Source: Uloborus plumipes (Eukaryota > Arthropoda > Arachnida > Araneae > Uloboridae). Taken from it: DNA of 64,000 nucleotides. The notes beneath the pieces were generated by a model. It was not told the origin of the DNA and made no database searches. It saw only the letters and a program-made list of their open reading frames with translations. Below, piece after piece: positions 11,124 through 22,099 of the stretch. A program made the translations under genes and the position numbers. The stretch's first letter is position 1; each line of letters begins with the position of its first letter. The stretch spans positions 1-64,000 of the forward strand of contig JAXGGA010004715.1 in NCBI GenBank assembly GCA_038373865.1, in the 5' to 3' direction.

Positions 11124-11752
11124 TGTTACGAATCTTGTAAATAGTTGTTGTTTTTCCTGCCTTGCATCATTTTCATTAGTTTTGGTTTTATCTGACGTCA
11201 TGTTGCAAAAGTATCTGAAGATATCACTTTTATCACTTGTATACCGGCCCCGTAACGTTTTGTAGTTTTTACACTTGCCCTGCATTTAATAAGCGTGAAG
11301 ACATTTTTCGCTCGGAGTGTTTTCTTTTTTTTCTTTTTCTTTTTATCGCTAGAACTTTCTCAATGGAATTGTTCGAATTTATGAATAAACAGAATACTCC
11401 AGATATTTCTAGAACGTAGTAGAAATGTCCTTCAGAGTATAAAAAGCTGGCCTTGAACACAAGTCAGTTAGTTTTTCTCAGATGGGTTTTCTGAGATGCT
11501 CGTTTTCGTTCGCTTGGGCGGATGGTTGTTTTGCTTTTGTAATTGCTTAATTACTGTTCACGTTTGATACGTGGTGCTGAGTTACTGTTGAGAGTACAGT
11601 GTACTGTTTTGCTACCTAATTGCTGGATGTTTAGCAATTGTTTTCTGCTCTTATTGTAAATAGTGTAAATACTTGTAAATAAATTTATAGTTACTTCCTC
11701 AAGATTGGAATGCTCATTTGAAGAAAGTTGAAGGTGCTACGGACTCGTTACA
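11124..11752 (+). repeat. 3' LTR of the gypsy element
   Basis: 629 bp, from TGTTACGAATC to GGACTCGTTACA. TATAAAAA is at 11438-11445 and AATAAA at 11678-11683. Differences from the 5' LTR cluster after CTTGCCCT, with a T-run length change near 11325. Confidence 0.93.
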
Positions 11753-11756
11753 ATAC

Positions 11757-12262
11757 GAAGACACAAGAATGGTATATGGTTTAATGGAGTCATCAAGGGA
11801 AAGCTTCCTTGCAGAAATTATTTAGTCATGAACTGGCTCTTCTTCCTACTGCTTTATTTGATGATGAGTGAAATATGAGAGGTCCACATAAATCTGCACA
11901 AGAGTCAAAACTAAAGGCAGTTTTCAGGGTAGGCGGTAAGAGTAGTCCAGAAATTATCATTCTTGGTGAATGTGCAACATTGTGGGTATTACCTATACTC
12001 GCAAAGCTACCTGCTTGAGTAATTGTATTGATGGTGCAGAAAACCTTATTAAGCACGAAATACAAACCATTCTTGCGGTGCACAATCTGTTTAAGAGATA
12101 CGATAAATTTAGTACTACGTCACAACGTCGAGCCACACAAGAGAAAAATGTCTATTGTGTTTTTCAACTTAATGAAAAATCACCACTTTCTAAAAGAGAT
12201 ATCTTACTGAAAATAGTACCAAATATGACGCAAGTAATTAAGTTTGTTGTGAGCCGACTGTG
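11757..12262 (+). pseudogene. Decayed coding remnant at the centre of the giant palindrome
   Basis: Read with frame jumps and stops, this encodes MVYGLMESSRESFLAEI, SHELALLPTALFDDE, KSAQESKLKAVF and, near 12100-12240, STTSQRRATQEK and PLSKRDILLK. The order and wording resemble a family of uncharacterised proteins with many genomic copies in arthropods and cnidarians (ELxxxPxALFD, then STK-RR). A matching N-terminal piece lies at 5293-5384 (IKKVKTMLTFTAKTKICDSN), so the gypsy element split it. Family assignment is from memory and needs a search. No intact frame remains. Confidence 0.4.
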
Positions 12263-12404
12263 TTCGATCCCCAGGTCAATGTGTAATTGTTACTGGTACC
12301 GATTATTTTCCGATTAGATTGGTGTTGGAATTCAACAAGCTTTTGTTTCTCATTAAGAAGCTGATGTGATTATGACTCACTATTTAGCTAAAGTCAGTAG
12401 TATT

Positions 12405-13372
12405 CCAAAAGAATTTAGAAACCTTCCAAATTAAAGTAAGTCACTTTACGGCAAGAAATTGTAAACTTCCCAAAAACTCTTAGATAGGTTGATGGTAACA
12501 GTTCAGCACTTTTCTGGCTTACAAGGAAAGCTCCTGGAGCAGTTTAACAAATATGGCCAGTGCTAAGGCAAAAATTGCAAGCAAATAGCTTAGCCGCTTA
12601 TTTGTTTTGCAATTCATCCAAAACTACAATATCGAGAGATTGCACATACCCTTACTTGGGTGAAGTCAATCTGGACAATCCATTATCGAGCTGAAGGCAA
12701 AACACTAAACAAACAGATTGGATATACCTTCCAACTGGTAGCTAAAAATATCTTTCACACCAGTGAGAAGTTCGCATTCATGCAACTTGTATCAATATGG
12801 GAAACTCTTTCGCAAAAGAAACTTGTTTCTTGCAGGAAATTGGTTTAAACCGGCAAAATCCAGAAACTTAAGTTTGAAATGTTTCTAAATATTTTTACAG
12901 TGTTATTTTTTGGCTAAATCACATTTTTTATACTCTCTGCATATCATTTTAAACATTTATCTTTGTTAAAACATTCTATTTTCATGTAAATTACGGTTTA
13001 AAAAATGATTAATACCTGAAAACAAACCTTACAACTTTTTAGGCTGATATCTTGAATTTTACCATTTTGATAATTTTTTTATTCGTATACTTTTCATAAA
13101 TATAAATTTTCAGTAGAATTATATTTTGACTAAAGAGTACAATCATTTTTAAGTGTATAAAATGTTTCATTGCACGCACGATTGCATTAATTTGCTTCGT
13201 ACCTTTTACAGCAGCCATATTGGATTTCGCCATTTTGACAAAAATGCTCAAGGTTTAGCGTCTGGCACTCAACGGATTCGGAATCAGCAGGTCAAATTCT
13301 TATAGAAACCGCCAAAAAATATCATATATGTAAAAATTTTAGGTATATGGCCTTCTAGCCTGGACTATCCCC
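12405..13372 (-). repeat. Inner right arm of the giant palindrome
   Basis: This is the inverted partner of 3645-4610. The pairing breaks at the stretch TAGCCTGGACTA near 13358. Small open frames here (for example 13039-13251) are non-coding by comparison with the diverged partner arm. Confidence 0.75.
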
Positions 13373-14801
13373 AATTTTCTTATACCGTTTAAATTTAGGT
13401 CTAATTGGCTTAGTCTGGTCTCTTTGAGTCAAAAAGAGCCATCTTGTCAATACAAGAAAATAAAAAGCTTTTCTAATATTACTTTATTTCTTTCACTATT
13501 GAGGAGATATAAGATTCTTACATATCTAAATATTAAAATTTTGCTGTCGTTGCATCAAATTAACACCTCCCGTGAAATAAATTTCTTTTCCCACATTGTT
13601 TGCATATTTTTGAAAGAATATTCCCTGCTTTGGGTTTGTGCCATCGTGATTATGTATAAAAAAAGTCTGAATAAATATGTTAAGCTTTTCTCTTCAGCTA
13701 TTCTCCTTTATGTCAATTTTATGTTTTCTACTCTGCAATAAACCCTATAAAACTGAGCAATTCATGATTTTAAAAAAAAAAATAAATGATAAAAGAGCCC
13801 TCGCACTGTTGGGTAAATTTGCGTAATTAATTGGGTCTTATTCGTACTTTTATGCTTGTATTTCGATTTTTTTACTTTATTTCTGGCTGTTTTGGAACGC
13901 CTAAAGTAAAATTTAGCCATCTCATTCGTTGTTGATGGAGTTTAGTTATGACAGATTCTGGGCATGAATAGTTTTGGAACGACCCTCTAGGAAGGGGGAC
14001 CACGAGAAACTGATGAACTCGACTGGGGGTCTACGGAACAAATGTTTAGGAAGCTCTGGTTAAGAATCCCTGTAATTACAAAACGTGTGCATGCAATATT
14101 TTTTGGGAATATTTTCCTTGCATATTGTTGACTATCAAATATAATTTGAAAGTCAACAATAAATCATAAAAGTTTATTTAATTGTTAAGTTTACCGCAAA
14201 ACGGGCAACATAGAAAAATCACGAGAGGTCACCAAATTTAAGAAAATATTTTCATGATTAATTTTTTATCCATTGTAATTTTCACCAAAAAAAAAAATAA
14301 AAATTCCATAACAATAGCTCATATAAACAATATAAATTCAACATTGTTCAGATGTATTCGTCATCGCTATTGCTTTTTTTTTTTTTTTTTTTTTAACATT
14401 TTATTTATTTATTTATTTTTTTTGGATTTTTTAAATATTGTATTTATTTATTTTTTTTGGATTTTTTAAGTATTTTAGCTCCCAATCAGATGGAAAGTTG
14501 AAATAGGAACCGAAAAATTTTCCAAGCAAAACTAGCTCAGTGTCAACTATTTCCTCTGAAGTTGAAAGCAGGTGCAATACCTGTAATTGTCCTAGCGATA
14601 AGAAACCTTCTCCCAGGTACGAGGGAGCGGATGAATAGAGTTTTAAAAGGGGGTGTCGAAACCTGTCATTTATCAATTTCACGCTTCTCGATTCAGAGGG
14701 GGAAGCAAATCTTTTGGGCTGGCTCGGCTACTACTCGGCTATTACGGGATGGAAAGGTTTTATAAATTTGGGAGGATTTGGGCTATAACGGAAAGGAAAG
14801 G
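13373..14801. other. Unpaired segment of the right arm with T-rich and (TTTA)n tract
   Basis: No inverted partner is found on the left. A poly-T run and TTTATTTATTT microsatellite lie at 14371-14470. A 105-codon frame at 13424-13741 is low-complexity and unsupported. Nothing else is recognised. Confidence 0.4.
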
Positions 14802-15097
14802 GTTAAGTTACGGTAGTCTACTGTAAATAGTATTTCTGAGTACAGTGATGATGATAAAACTTTACTGCACCTGAGAACTAGGTGTAAAACTATTGAAACT
14901 GTTTGTACCTACCAGCAAGAAGTTCCATAAAGGTGGCAAAACTTGGCAAGAAATTTTTTTGCATGGTAGGTGCAAACAGTTTCAATAGTTTTACACCCAG
15001 TACTCAGGTACAGTAAAGTTTTATCATCATCACTGTACTCAGAAATACTATTTACAGTAATGCTCCATAGGAGTTTTTGAGCCTACTGTAACTTAAC
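14802..15097. mobile_element. Small foldback MITE with a patch insertion
   Basis: GTTAAGTTAC at 14802 is inverted at 15088-15097. The arms share GTAAATAGTATTTCTGAGTA and the ACTATTGAAACTGTTTG block. The right arm carries about 22 extra bases (ATGCTCCATAGGAGTTTTTG and following) absent from the left arm. No duplication is visible, and no family is assigned. Confidence 0.55.
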
Positions 15098-15119
15098 TGC
15101 CTACTGTAACTTAAAATAT

Positions 15120-17316
15120 GACAATCATCATTCTCAAAAACTCCTATGGAGCATTTAGGTTTATCCATAACTTATTCACAGTTTACATGTAGAAAGACAA
15201 ATTTAAATTTATATTTAAGGCAGTGGCGTATTTACGTATGGGCTTAATGGGCTATAGCCCAGGGCGGCACGATTGGAGGGGCGGCACTTTTTCCATGTAA
15301 AGTGAAGACCTTTTTTTTAGACAGTAGGGCGGATCGGCCGCGAGAATTACATCAATTAATTGAATTAAATACTACTATTCTTTATTTAAAAATACTGGAA
15401 TGCTGGTAGAATTTTTCATGCAAAAGCATTGAACCGCAGGAGAAAAAAAGAAAAGAAGATAAGACAGGAATAAGACTAGAAAGATGAGAAAAAAAGACTG
15501 CGAGACAGTAAAAATTGTTCGTTAAAACCGGGTCTTGCTCGTTAAAAACGAATTCTGTTCCATAGAGTTTAACATTGATCCAACAAAATATTCTCGTTTC
15601 CCTCGTTACACCCGAGCTCGTTATAAACGAATTCGACTGTATTCATTACACATTTTTAAAATTATTTTATCGTTTATTTATTTTTTGATTTTGTTTTATT
15701 TTTTCTAAAATATTTAAATGAAGCCATGATCAATTTCAATAAAATTTTGTACACCAGTTGAGATCAGCCTGTACAAGAAAAAAAAAAGCAAATTTTATGA
15801 AAAACAATTTTTAGAACTATTTTTGAAACAAATATGTGAAGATTATTCATTTCAAAAACTTTTAAATTTCGAAAGAAGGTTCTTAATGTAATTAAGTACT
15901 AAAAATGTTGATTTATAATAATGTAAGAGCAGATTTGTAGTAGTAAAAGTTGAGATTCGCAAAAGACGAATTTTTACCCATTGGCTGGTTAACAACCGAC
16001 CAACTTTATGTTTAACTACCTGTGTGGCCGGGCTTCGCACGGTTTACCTTGAAAATACAGTTTATGTCAAATAAATAAAAAAGGTTTTTTTTACAACTCT
16101 AAAATTCAACACCTCAAGGGGGGCGGCAAGTTTCAAAAGCCCAGGGCGGCCTTACGTCCAAATACGCCTCTGATTTAAGGATTCTAAAGAATTTCTTCTT
16201 TTACCTTTAACAAAACATTCTGTGAATATGAATGAACTTGAAATCTAAAGAGAACACATCAGCTTCTCAAGATTTTACAGCAGAAACACTAGCTCAACAA
16301 CCTACTTCTTTCAGAATTTGAAAGACAACTAAGATACACATGTGAGAGCAAGTCAGAACAAGGATGACCACATGGTATGAACAAACCTGGACAAGTTGAG
16401 AAATGCTCAGTCCTGTTGTAGGTAGCAATCATATGTTTAAAAATAAGACAAGTTTAGTGGTATTCTATATTCCCAGGTGTTAAAAATATTAAATTATCTT
16501 ATTAAACTTTAAATATGTTCCTTCATTGCTCTTCTTAGTCTTTTTTTAGCATTTAAGGCAAAGAATAAGGTATATAATTACATTTAAATAAAAAAAAAAT
16601 TAAAAAAATGAAAATAATTGTGTTGTTTTTGTGCAATTTTTTGAAAGTTCAGTCCCTTATATCTGCCAAACGCCTTTGAATAACAAAGCAACTTTTGTTT
16701 TATTAGAAAGCTGGTAAAAAGTACTTAAAATACCACATATAAAAAAATTTTTATCTAGCCCCCCACATGCATTTTTTTAGCGTTGAAAATTGGATTTTTT
16801 AAAAAATTTACAACTTTGAGGGGGCATATCTCATAAAGGGGGTGGAATAACAAGCCAATTTTTTTTATACAGTAAGTAACCATGACTATGAATATATGAG
16901 GAAAAAATCGGCTTGTTACTTTGAACCCTTAATGGGTTTTTTAATGTTCGAAAGTAGTAAAAAATGTCATTTTCGTCGTGAACTTTGACCTTGAAAAAAT
17001 AAGTATTTTTTTAAAATCTGAAATTTATTGATAGCATATATAAAAAGATTTTTTTCTTAGCTTTCCAATGAGCTATAGTTGAGCTCAAAATCTTTAATAG
17101 AAAAAAAGTTATAGTTCATAAGGCAAAGCATCAAAACGCCCGATTTTCGCTGTTGCCAACAACAAAAAGGGCCTATATATCAAAGGGTAAATTTTTAAAA
17201 AATAAAATGAACACTATTTTGAGCTCTGAGAAGTAAAAGGAATACACATGCAAATTTTCATCAAAATCAAAAATGGTGATGCGCAGCCCATTTGTTGATT
17301 TAAAATGGAATGACCC
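15120..17316 (-). repeat. Outer right arm of the giant palindrome
   Basis: This is the inverted partner of 1952-3205, interrupted by the hAT element 15221-16172. It ends in TAAAATGGAATGACCC at 17316 and then the TACT duplication. Confidence 0.75.
15221..16172. mobile_element. Non-autonomous hAT element (CAGTGGCGTA ends)
   Basis: The ends CAGTGGCGTATTT and AAATACGCCTCTG are imperfect terminal inverted repeats, followed inward by the shared GCCCAGGGCGGC. ATTTAAGG flanks both sides (15213-15220, 16173-16180), an exact 8-bp duplication. The interior is AT-rich without a transposase; a short minus-strand frame (15852-16040) is not recognised. Confidence 0.85.
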
Positions 17317-17423
17317 TACTGTATCATATTTCAACGTTCATATAACATTCTGCTCAGTCTCATATGTAAATTAACTCAACTCAAAATTTGTCAACTTCAG
17401 CTAAGTTTACATGCATACAGCAT

Positions 17424-19992
17424 ATATCTGTACCTCAGAACCAGACTAACGTAAGTCCATTTTCCTCATTTTTCAGTAGAGGGGAAAAACAATGTATTCG
17501 ACAATCGTTTTTCCCCTCTACCGAAAAATGACGAAAATGGACTTACGGGTCATTCCATGTCAAGTGTACGAGGCGTCCCCACTTGACCCCCTCCGATTTT
17601 GATGAAAATTTTTTTGGATGTACATATAAGACTTGCATGAAGCCATACCAAAGTATAGCTCCATAAGCCTAATGGTTCAGCCAGTAATAATTATTTTATA
17701 AAAGCCTTTTTTTCTTGTCTTGAAAAAATGAACGAATCGTCAAGTTTGTGCTTTTATTGCTCGCGACCTAAGACGATCATCAGGCTTAAATTTGGTGATT
17801 CTGATCATTGTTTAGGGTAGAATAGCCTACTTGTGTAACAAAAGCTCCATGCACTGTAGATTTTTTGCAATTTGCTGCCAAAGTTGGTAAAAAATCGTAT
17901 TTTGGCAAATTTTGACCATAGGTTATCAGCTTGTATCTGCTGAGAGAATGACTTTCTGAAGCTAATTCTTTCCTCGTTTATAGCCTGATAGTTCATCCGA
18001 AAGGTGTGCAAGTGGCATCTTGATAGCTCAAATAATTGCTGAATTATGCGAGTTGAAATTCCAGTCAAATTTCTTTTTTCTTAATTTTGTCTCAATTTCA
18101 AAAGGCAATATCTCAAAAGGGTCATCTTGAATTTCAATTTTGTTCACATCATTGGAAAGAACACACTTTTCTTAACTAAAAAACGTTATTTTTATTTTTG
18201 AGACAAACCAGTTTCAAGGGAATATTGCAGATCAAAATTGTGTACGTCATTCAACGTGAAATTAAAGAAAAAAAGACATAGACCTCAAAAGTTGATGTCA
18301 GTTTGTTCCAATACAATTTACAGGAGCTATTGTACTTATGTTCTGATGAAACAGCCCCTTTTTAGATATTTTTGAACTTTAGTTTTTGTGTGCGCATCCG
18401 TAAAAACTCAAGAAATGGCAAAAAAAAAGTTTCGTTTTTACTAAAAATAATTATTTTCTTATCGCTGCTATAAGAGCTTAAGTCTTTTCCTATGTATTAT
18501 TTTTAAGCTCTTGAAATAGAATTTCGGATGATATGTTACTCCTCAAGGTTATAGATCATTAATGCTTCAAGGTCATAAAAAGCATTTTCCCATTTTTCAT
18601 CATTTTTGTCTATAGGAAAATTGCAATCATAGGCTGAATATCTAGACACATCCTCGGCAGTATAAAGAATGGATTTTCAATTACTACTTATCATATTTTC
18701 AATTACTATTGTTATCATTAACATGGTGGAAATAATTGCAATATTTAACTCTATTGAAAACTTTCGTCATCGCTTTTTAGAATAATGGCTTTGCAGTCCC
18801 ATTATACATATTTTTTATCATGTACACACCATATTACTGTTTTATTTATTATTTATCTCATTTATTAATTATTTTTATTTTTATTTTTTTGAAAATGAAA
18901 CGATGCTTTTTATAAATTTAAAATATTAATGACACCTTGCCAAGTGACACATCATCCGAAATTCTGTTTCAAGAGCTTAAAAATAACACATAGGAAAAGA
19001 CTCAAGCTCTTATAGCAGCGATAAGAAGATAATTACTTTTGTTAAAAACGAAACTTTATTTTTTGCCATTTCTTGAGTTTTTACGGATGTGTACACAAAA
19101 ACTAAAGTTCAAAAATATCTAAAAAGGAGTTTTTTCATCAGAACATAAGTACAATAGCTCCTGTAAATTTTAATAGAACAAATTGATATCAACTTTTGAG
19201 GTCTATGTCTTTTTTTCTTTGATTTCACGTTGAATGACGTACACATTTTTGATCTGCAATATCCCCTTGAAACTGGTTTGTCTCAAAAATAAAATTAACG
19301 TTTTTTAGTTAAGAAAAGTGTGTTCCTTCTAATGATGTAAAGAAAATTGAAATTCAAGATGACCCTTTTGAGATATTGCCCTTTGAAATTGAGACAAAAT
19401 TGAGAAAAAAAATCTGACTGGAATTTCAACTCGCATAATTCAGCAATTATTTGAGCTATCGAGATGCCACTTACACACCTTTCGGACGAACTATCACGCT
19501 ATAAACTAGGAAAGAATTAGCTCATTCATTTAGCACTCAAAGAAAGTCATTCTCTCAGCAGATACAAGCTGATAACGTGTGGTCAAAATTTGCCAAAATA
19601 CGATTTTTTACCAACTTTGGCAGCAAATTGCAAAAAATCTACAGTGCATGGAGCTTTTGTTACACAAGTAGGCTATTTTACCCTAAACCGTGATCAGAAT
19701 CACTAAATTTAAGCCTGATAATCGTCCTAGGTCGCGAGCAATAAAAGCACAAACTTGACGATTCGTTCATTTTTTTCAAGACACGAAAAAGAGGCCTTTA
19801 TAAAATAATTTTTACTGGCTGAACCATTAGGCTTATGGAGCTATACTTTGGTATGGTTTCATACACGTCTTATATGTACATCCAAAAAAAATTTCATCAA
19901 AATCGGAGGGGGTCGAGTGGGGATTTTCTCGAAATTTGGGACACTTGACATGGAATGACCCTTACGTTAGTCTGGTTCTGAGGTACAGATAT
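17424..19992. mobile_element. Short foldback MITE split by a nested palindromic element
   Basis: ATATCTGTACCTCAGAACCA at 17424 is inverted at 19966-19992. An inner hairpin (GAGGGGAAAAAC against its complement at about 17508) sits in the left part. Without the insert 17547-19961 and one TTAC, the two halves form one continuous palindrome. A diverged relative lies at 30178-30430. Confidence 0.7.
17547..19961. mobile_element. Palindromic element, GGGTCATTCCAT family, 2.4 kb
   Basis: The ends are GGGTCATTCCATGTCAAGTG and its complement. TTAC flanks both sides (17543-17546, 19962-19965). The arms (to about 18560, and from about 18930) are long inverted repeats with point differences, around a ~370-bp AT-rich unique centre. 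Short frames in the arms (for example 17805-18068) occur in both arms and look accidental. No transposase is seen. Confidence 0.8.
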
Positions 19993-20108
19993 TAGGAACA
20001 ACATTGAAAACCTTCAGATCAAAACAGCAAAGATTTATAACTCTGCAATATTGAAACAGGGTATTGATTTTAAAAGGAAAAAAATATACCACCTGGTTTT
20101 GCATATAC

Positions 20109-20997
20109 TAGGGATGCACAACCTTTTTCAGTGAAGGGCCACACACGTAACAAGAGCTCTATTGGAGGGCCGCATGCATTAACAAGAACTCCAAATAATT
20201 TAATTTTTACCTTTTTTAGTTCGTAAACTATCCATTCCCTAAGTAGTAAGTAGTAAATTTAAAAATTGGGGCTAAAAAATTCTTATTTATTTCGAAAAAT
20301 ACCTTTTAATTCCTGCTCAATATGATTTATATTGTGCAGTACTTAGGAAATAACAAGAAATATTTTAACCTGAAAGCCGATGCTAAAAGATTGCTGAAAA
20401 ATAACAAGTAAACCCTAAAATTACGCTTTGCACGTTAATCGAGAGAACACATGAAAATATGCTACAATTGCAAAGCATTTAGCATATAAAAGTTAAATAA
20501 GCAGGATTTTCAATGTTCATTTTTAAACATTAGCTTTAAGCTATGAAATATTAAAACATATGTAATATTTTTCAAAATGACGTTTTATTTATTTATTTTT
20601 TTTTTCATGTCATGGTTATTGTTGTAAAAATTCTTAGGTTTGCTGAATCAGAGCCTAGTAAGCTATAAGGGTCTGGTGTTCACTGACTAGTAATTGAAAA
20701 TTGAAATTTTCAGTTCTGCATTTTTCCCTTAAGTTTTGAAATCTTTCTTCAAACGAATTTTGGAGCTTTTTTATTTGGTGTGTCTAATTTAAAATATAAT
20801 TAGGAAAACCTTCTTTTATCTTTCCTTTCCCCTCTGAATTAAAATGAAACTTTCTGGGGGAAAAAAACGAAATTTTTCAAAAAAGAATTTTTTCCAATTT
20901 TTTTTTTTTCATTTTTTATTTTTTAGCACGAGAAAAACTTAAATGCACTCACGGGCCGCACATCGCTACGCAGCGGGACGCAGGATGTGCACCCCTA
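20109..20997. mobile_element. Non-autonomous hAT element (TAGGGATGCACA ends)
   Basis: TAGGGATGCACAACC and GGATGTGCACCCCTA are the termini. GCATATAC is duplicated exactly at 20101-20108 and 20998-21005. The subterminal GGGCCACACACG and ACGGGCCGCACAT also pair. The interior is AT-rich without a transposase. Confidence 0.85.
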
Positions 20998-21315
20998 GCA
21001 TATACCATTGCAAAATAATGCTGCCAAACGGATAAAATCTCTAATTTATCGAAGATGCGAAAATTAGATGTAAACATGTTGAAATATAAACTGGCTCATT
21101 AATAAAATTATACCTTTAATGAAGCACAAATATTCCAGCAAGTGAAGTTCTATACTACAGGGTGACAAGAAATAACTTGGACACAAACATGCTACATTAA
21201 GGCTAAAAGCATTGTGGCTAAAGGCATTCATACACTTTGAAAACGCTCAAATATATTAGAGGAATGTTGTATCAATCCTTATTTTGAAGTTGCAATATTT
21301 TTATTAGCATTAAAG

Positions 21316-22015
21316 CAGAGGCGGATCAAGCGAAGTGGGGGCCCCAAGCGGTAAAAGTTTTGGGGCTGCCTCTCCACCCCACTCTAAAAAAGGGGGGAGA
21401 AAAAATCCCCCCCCCCCCCCCGAGAAAAAAACCCAATACAGTTTACCAATATTTTTTATTTACATACCTCATATAAATTTTCGTCTAGATTTAATTGCAG
21501 CAAAATCATTAATTATGTTTTCCGTGTCGACGCGGTTCAACAGTTTCTGTTCAAGTGCGGCTAAGTTGTTAAGCCTCTCTTCTCCCATTTTACTACGTAA
21601 ATATATTTTTTTTTCCTTTTAAAACAGAAAACGATCTTTCACCTGATGCATTTGACATAGGTATTGTCAAAAATATTTTCAAAAGTGTCTCCATGTTCGG
21701 AAATGTGCAAGATATCCCTCTAGCAGCTTGATAAATATTATGACACGAGAGACTCAAATTGTCTGAATTTTCAGATGTTCTTTTGAATGAGTCCTCATTT
21801 CCTTTCAGAAACATAACAAAATGATCAAATTCATCTTCTAAAGTGCAAGCATCAATGCCATTGCTATACATTCTTTAGCTACAGGTTGCAGTTATATATG
21901 AAACCAGTGCATTCGAATTTTATATTCTAGGAGAATTTCGGGGCCCCATGGCGCATCACAGGTCGACGGGACCCCACGCGGCTGCTTAGTCCGCGTACCG
22001 TTAGACCCGCCTCTG
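21316..22015 (-). mobile_element. hAT element fragment with transposase tail
   Basis: The termini CAGAGGCGGATC and GACCCGCCTCTG are inverted. The flanks (CATTAAAG; CTAATTAAAG) agree only if two bases were gained, so the duplication is imperfect. It contains a hAT transposase C-terminal piece on the minus strand. Confidence 0.7.
21469..21871 (-). pseudogene. hAT transposase C-terminal dimerisation domain, truncated
   Basis: The minus strand encodes FPNMETLLKIFLTIPMSNAS followed by GERSFSVLK, the classic hAT dimerisation motif. After a frame shift near 21600 it continues with LRSKMGEERLNNLAAL to a stop at 21469. Only about 130 residues of a normal 600-800-residue transposase remain. It resembles the ZMYM1-like hAT branch. 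Confidence 0.82.
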
Positions 22016-22099
22016 CTAATTAAAGCTATAATATAGCATGTGCGTCAAGGCCGTAGCCAGCAGGGGGGGGGGTCGGGGTCAGAACCCCCCCCCCCCCGA

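Larger units (their letters stand above)
5385..11752 (+). mobile_element. Ty3/gypsy LTR retrotransposon, full length with broken pol
   Basis: It has two LTRs (TGTTAC...GTTACA), a tRNA-Lys-type primer site, gag-pol with protease, RT, RNase H and integrase in that order, and a polypurine tract. ATAC flanks it at 5381-5384 and 11753-11756, a 4-bp duplication. No env-like frame follows integrase. The two LTRs differ at several bases and small indels, so the insertion is not very recent. It lies near the centre of the giant palindrome and splits a coding remnant there. Confidence 0.95.
1952..17316. mobile_element. Giant inverted-repeat element with GGGTCATTCCAT ends
   Basis: The left end GGGTCATTCCATTTTAAAT is mirrored at the right end, and TACT flanks both sides (1948-1951, 17317-17320). 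Left-arm blocks 1952-3205 and about 3645-4610 match, inverted, right-arm blocks about 15120-17316 and 12405-13372. The centre (4611-12404) holds a gypsy element and a decayed coding remnant. Later insertions sit in the right arm (15221-16172, 14802-15097). The element belongs with the copies at 17547, 36625 and 37786. Its superfamily is unresolved; a 4-bp duplication would allow Sola, Ginger or Academ. Confidence 0.75.

Noticed and set aside
13424..13741. 105-codon plus-strand frame as a small gene
   Set aside because: Low-complexity AT-rich translation, no recognisable motif, no splice context, and it lies in a transposon arm.
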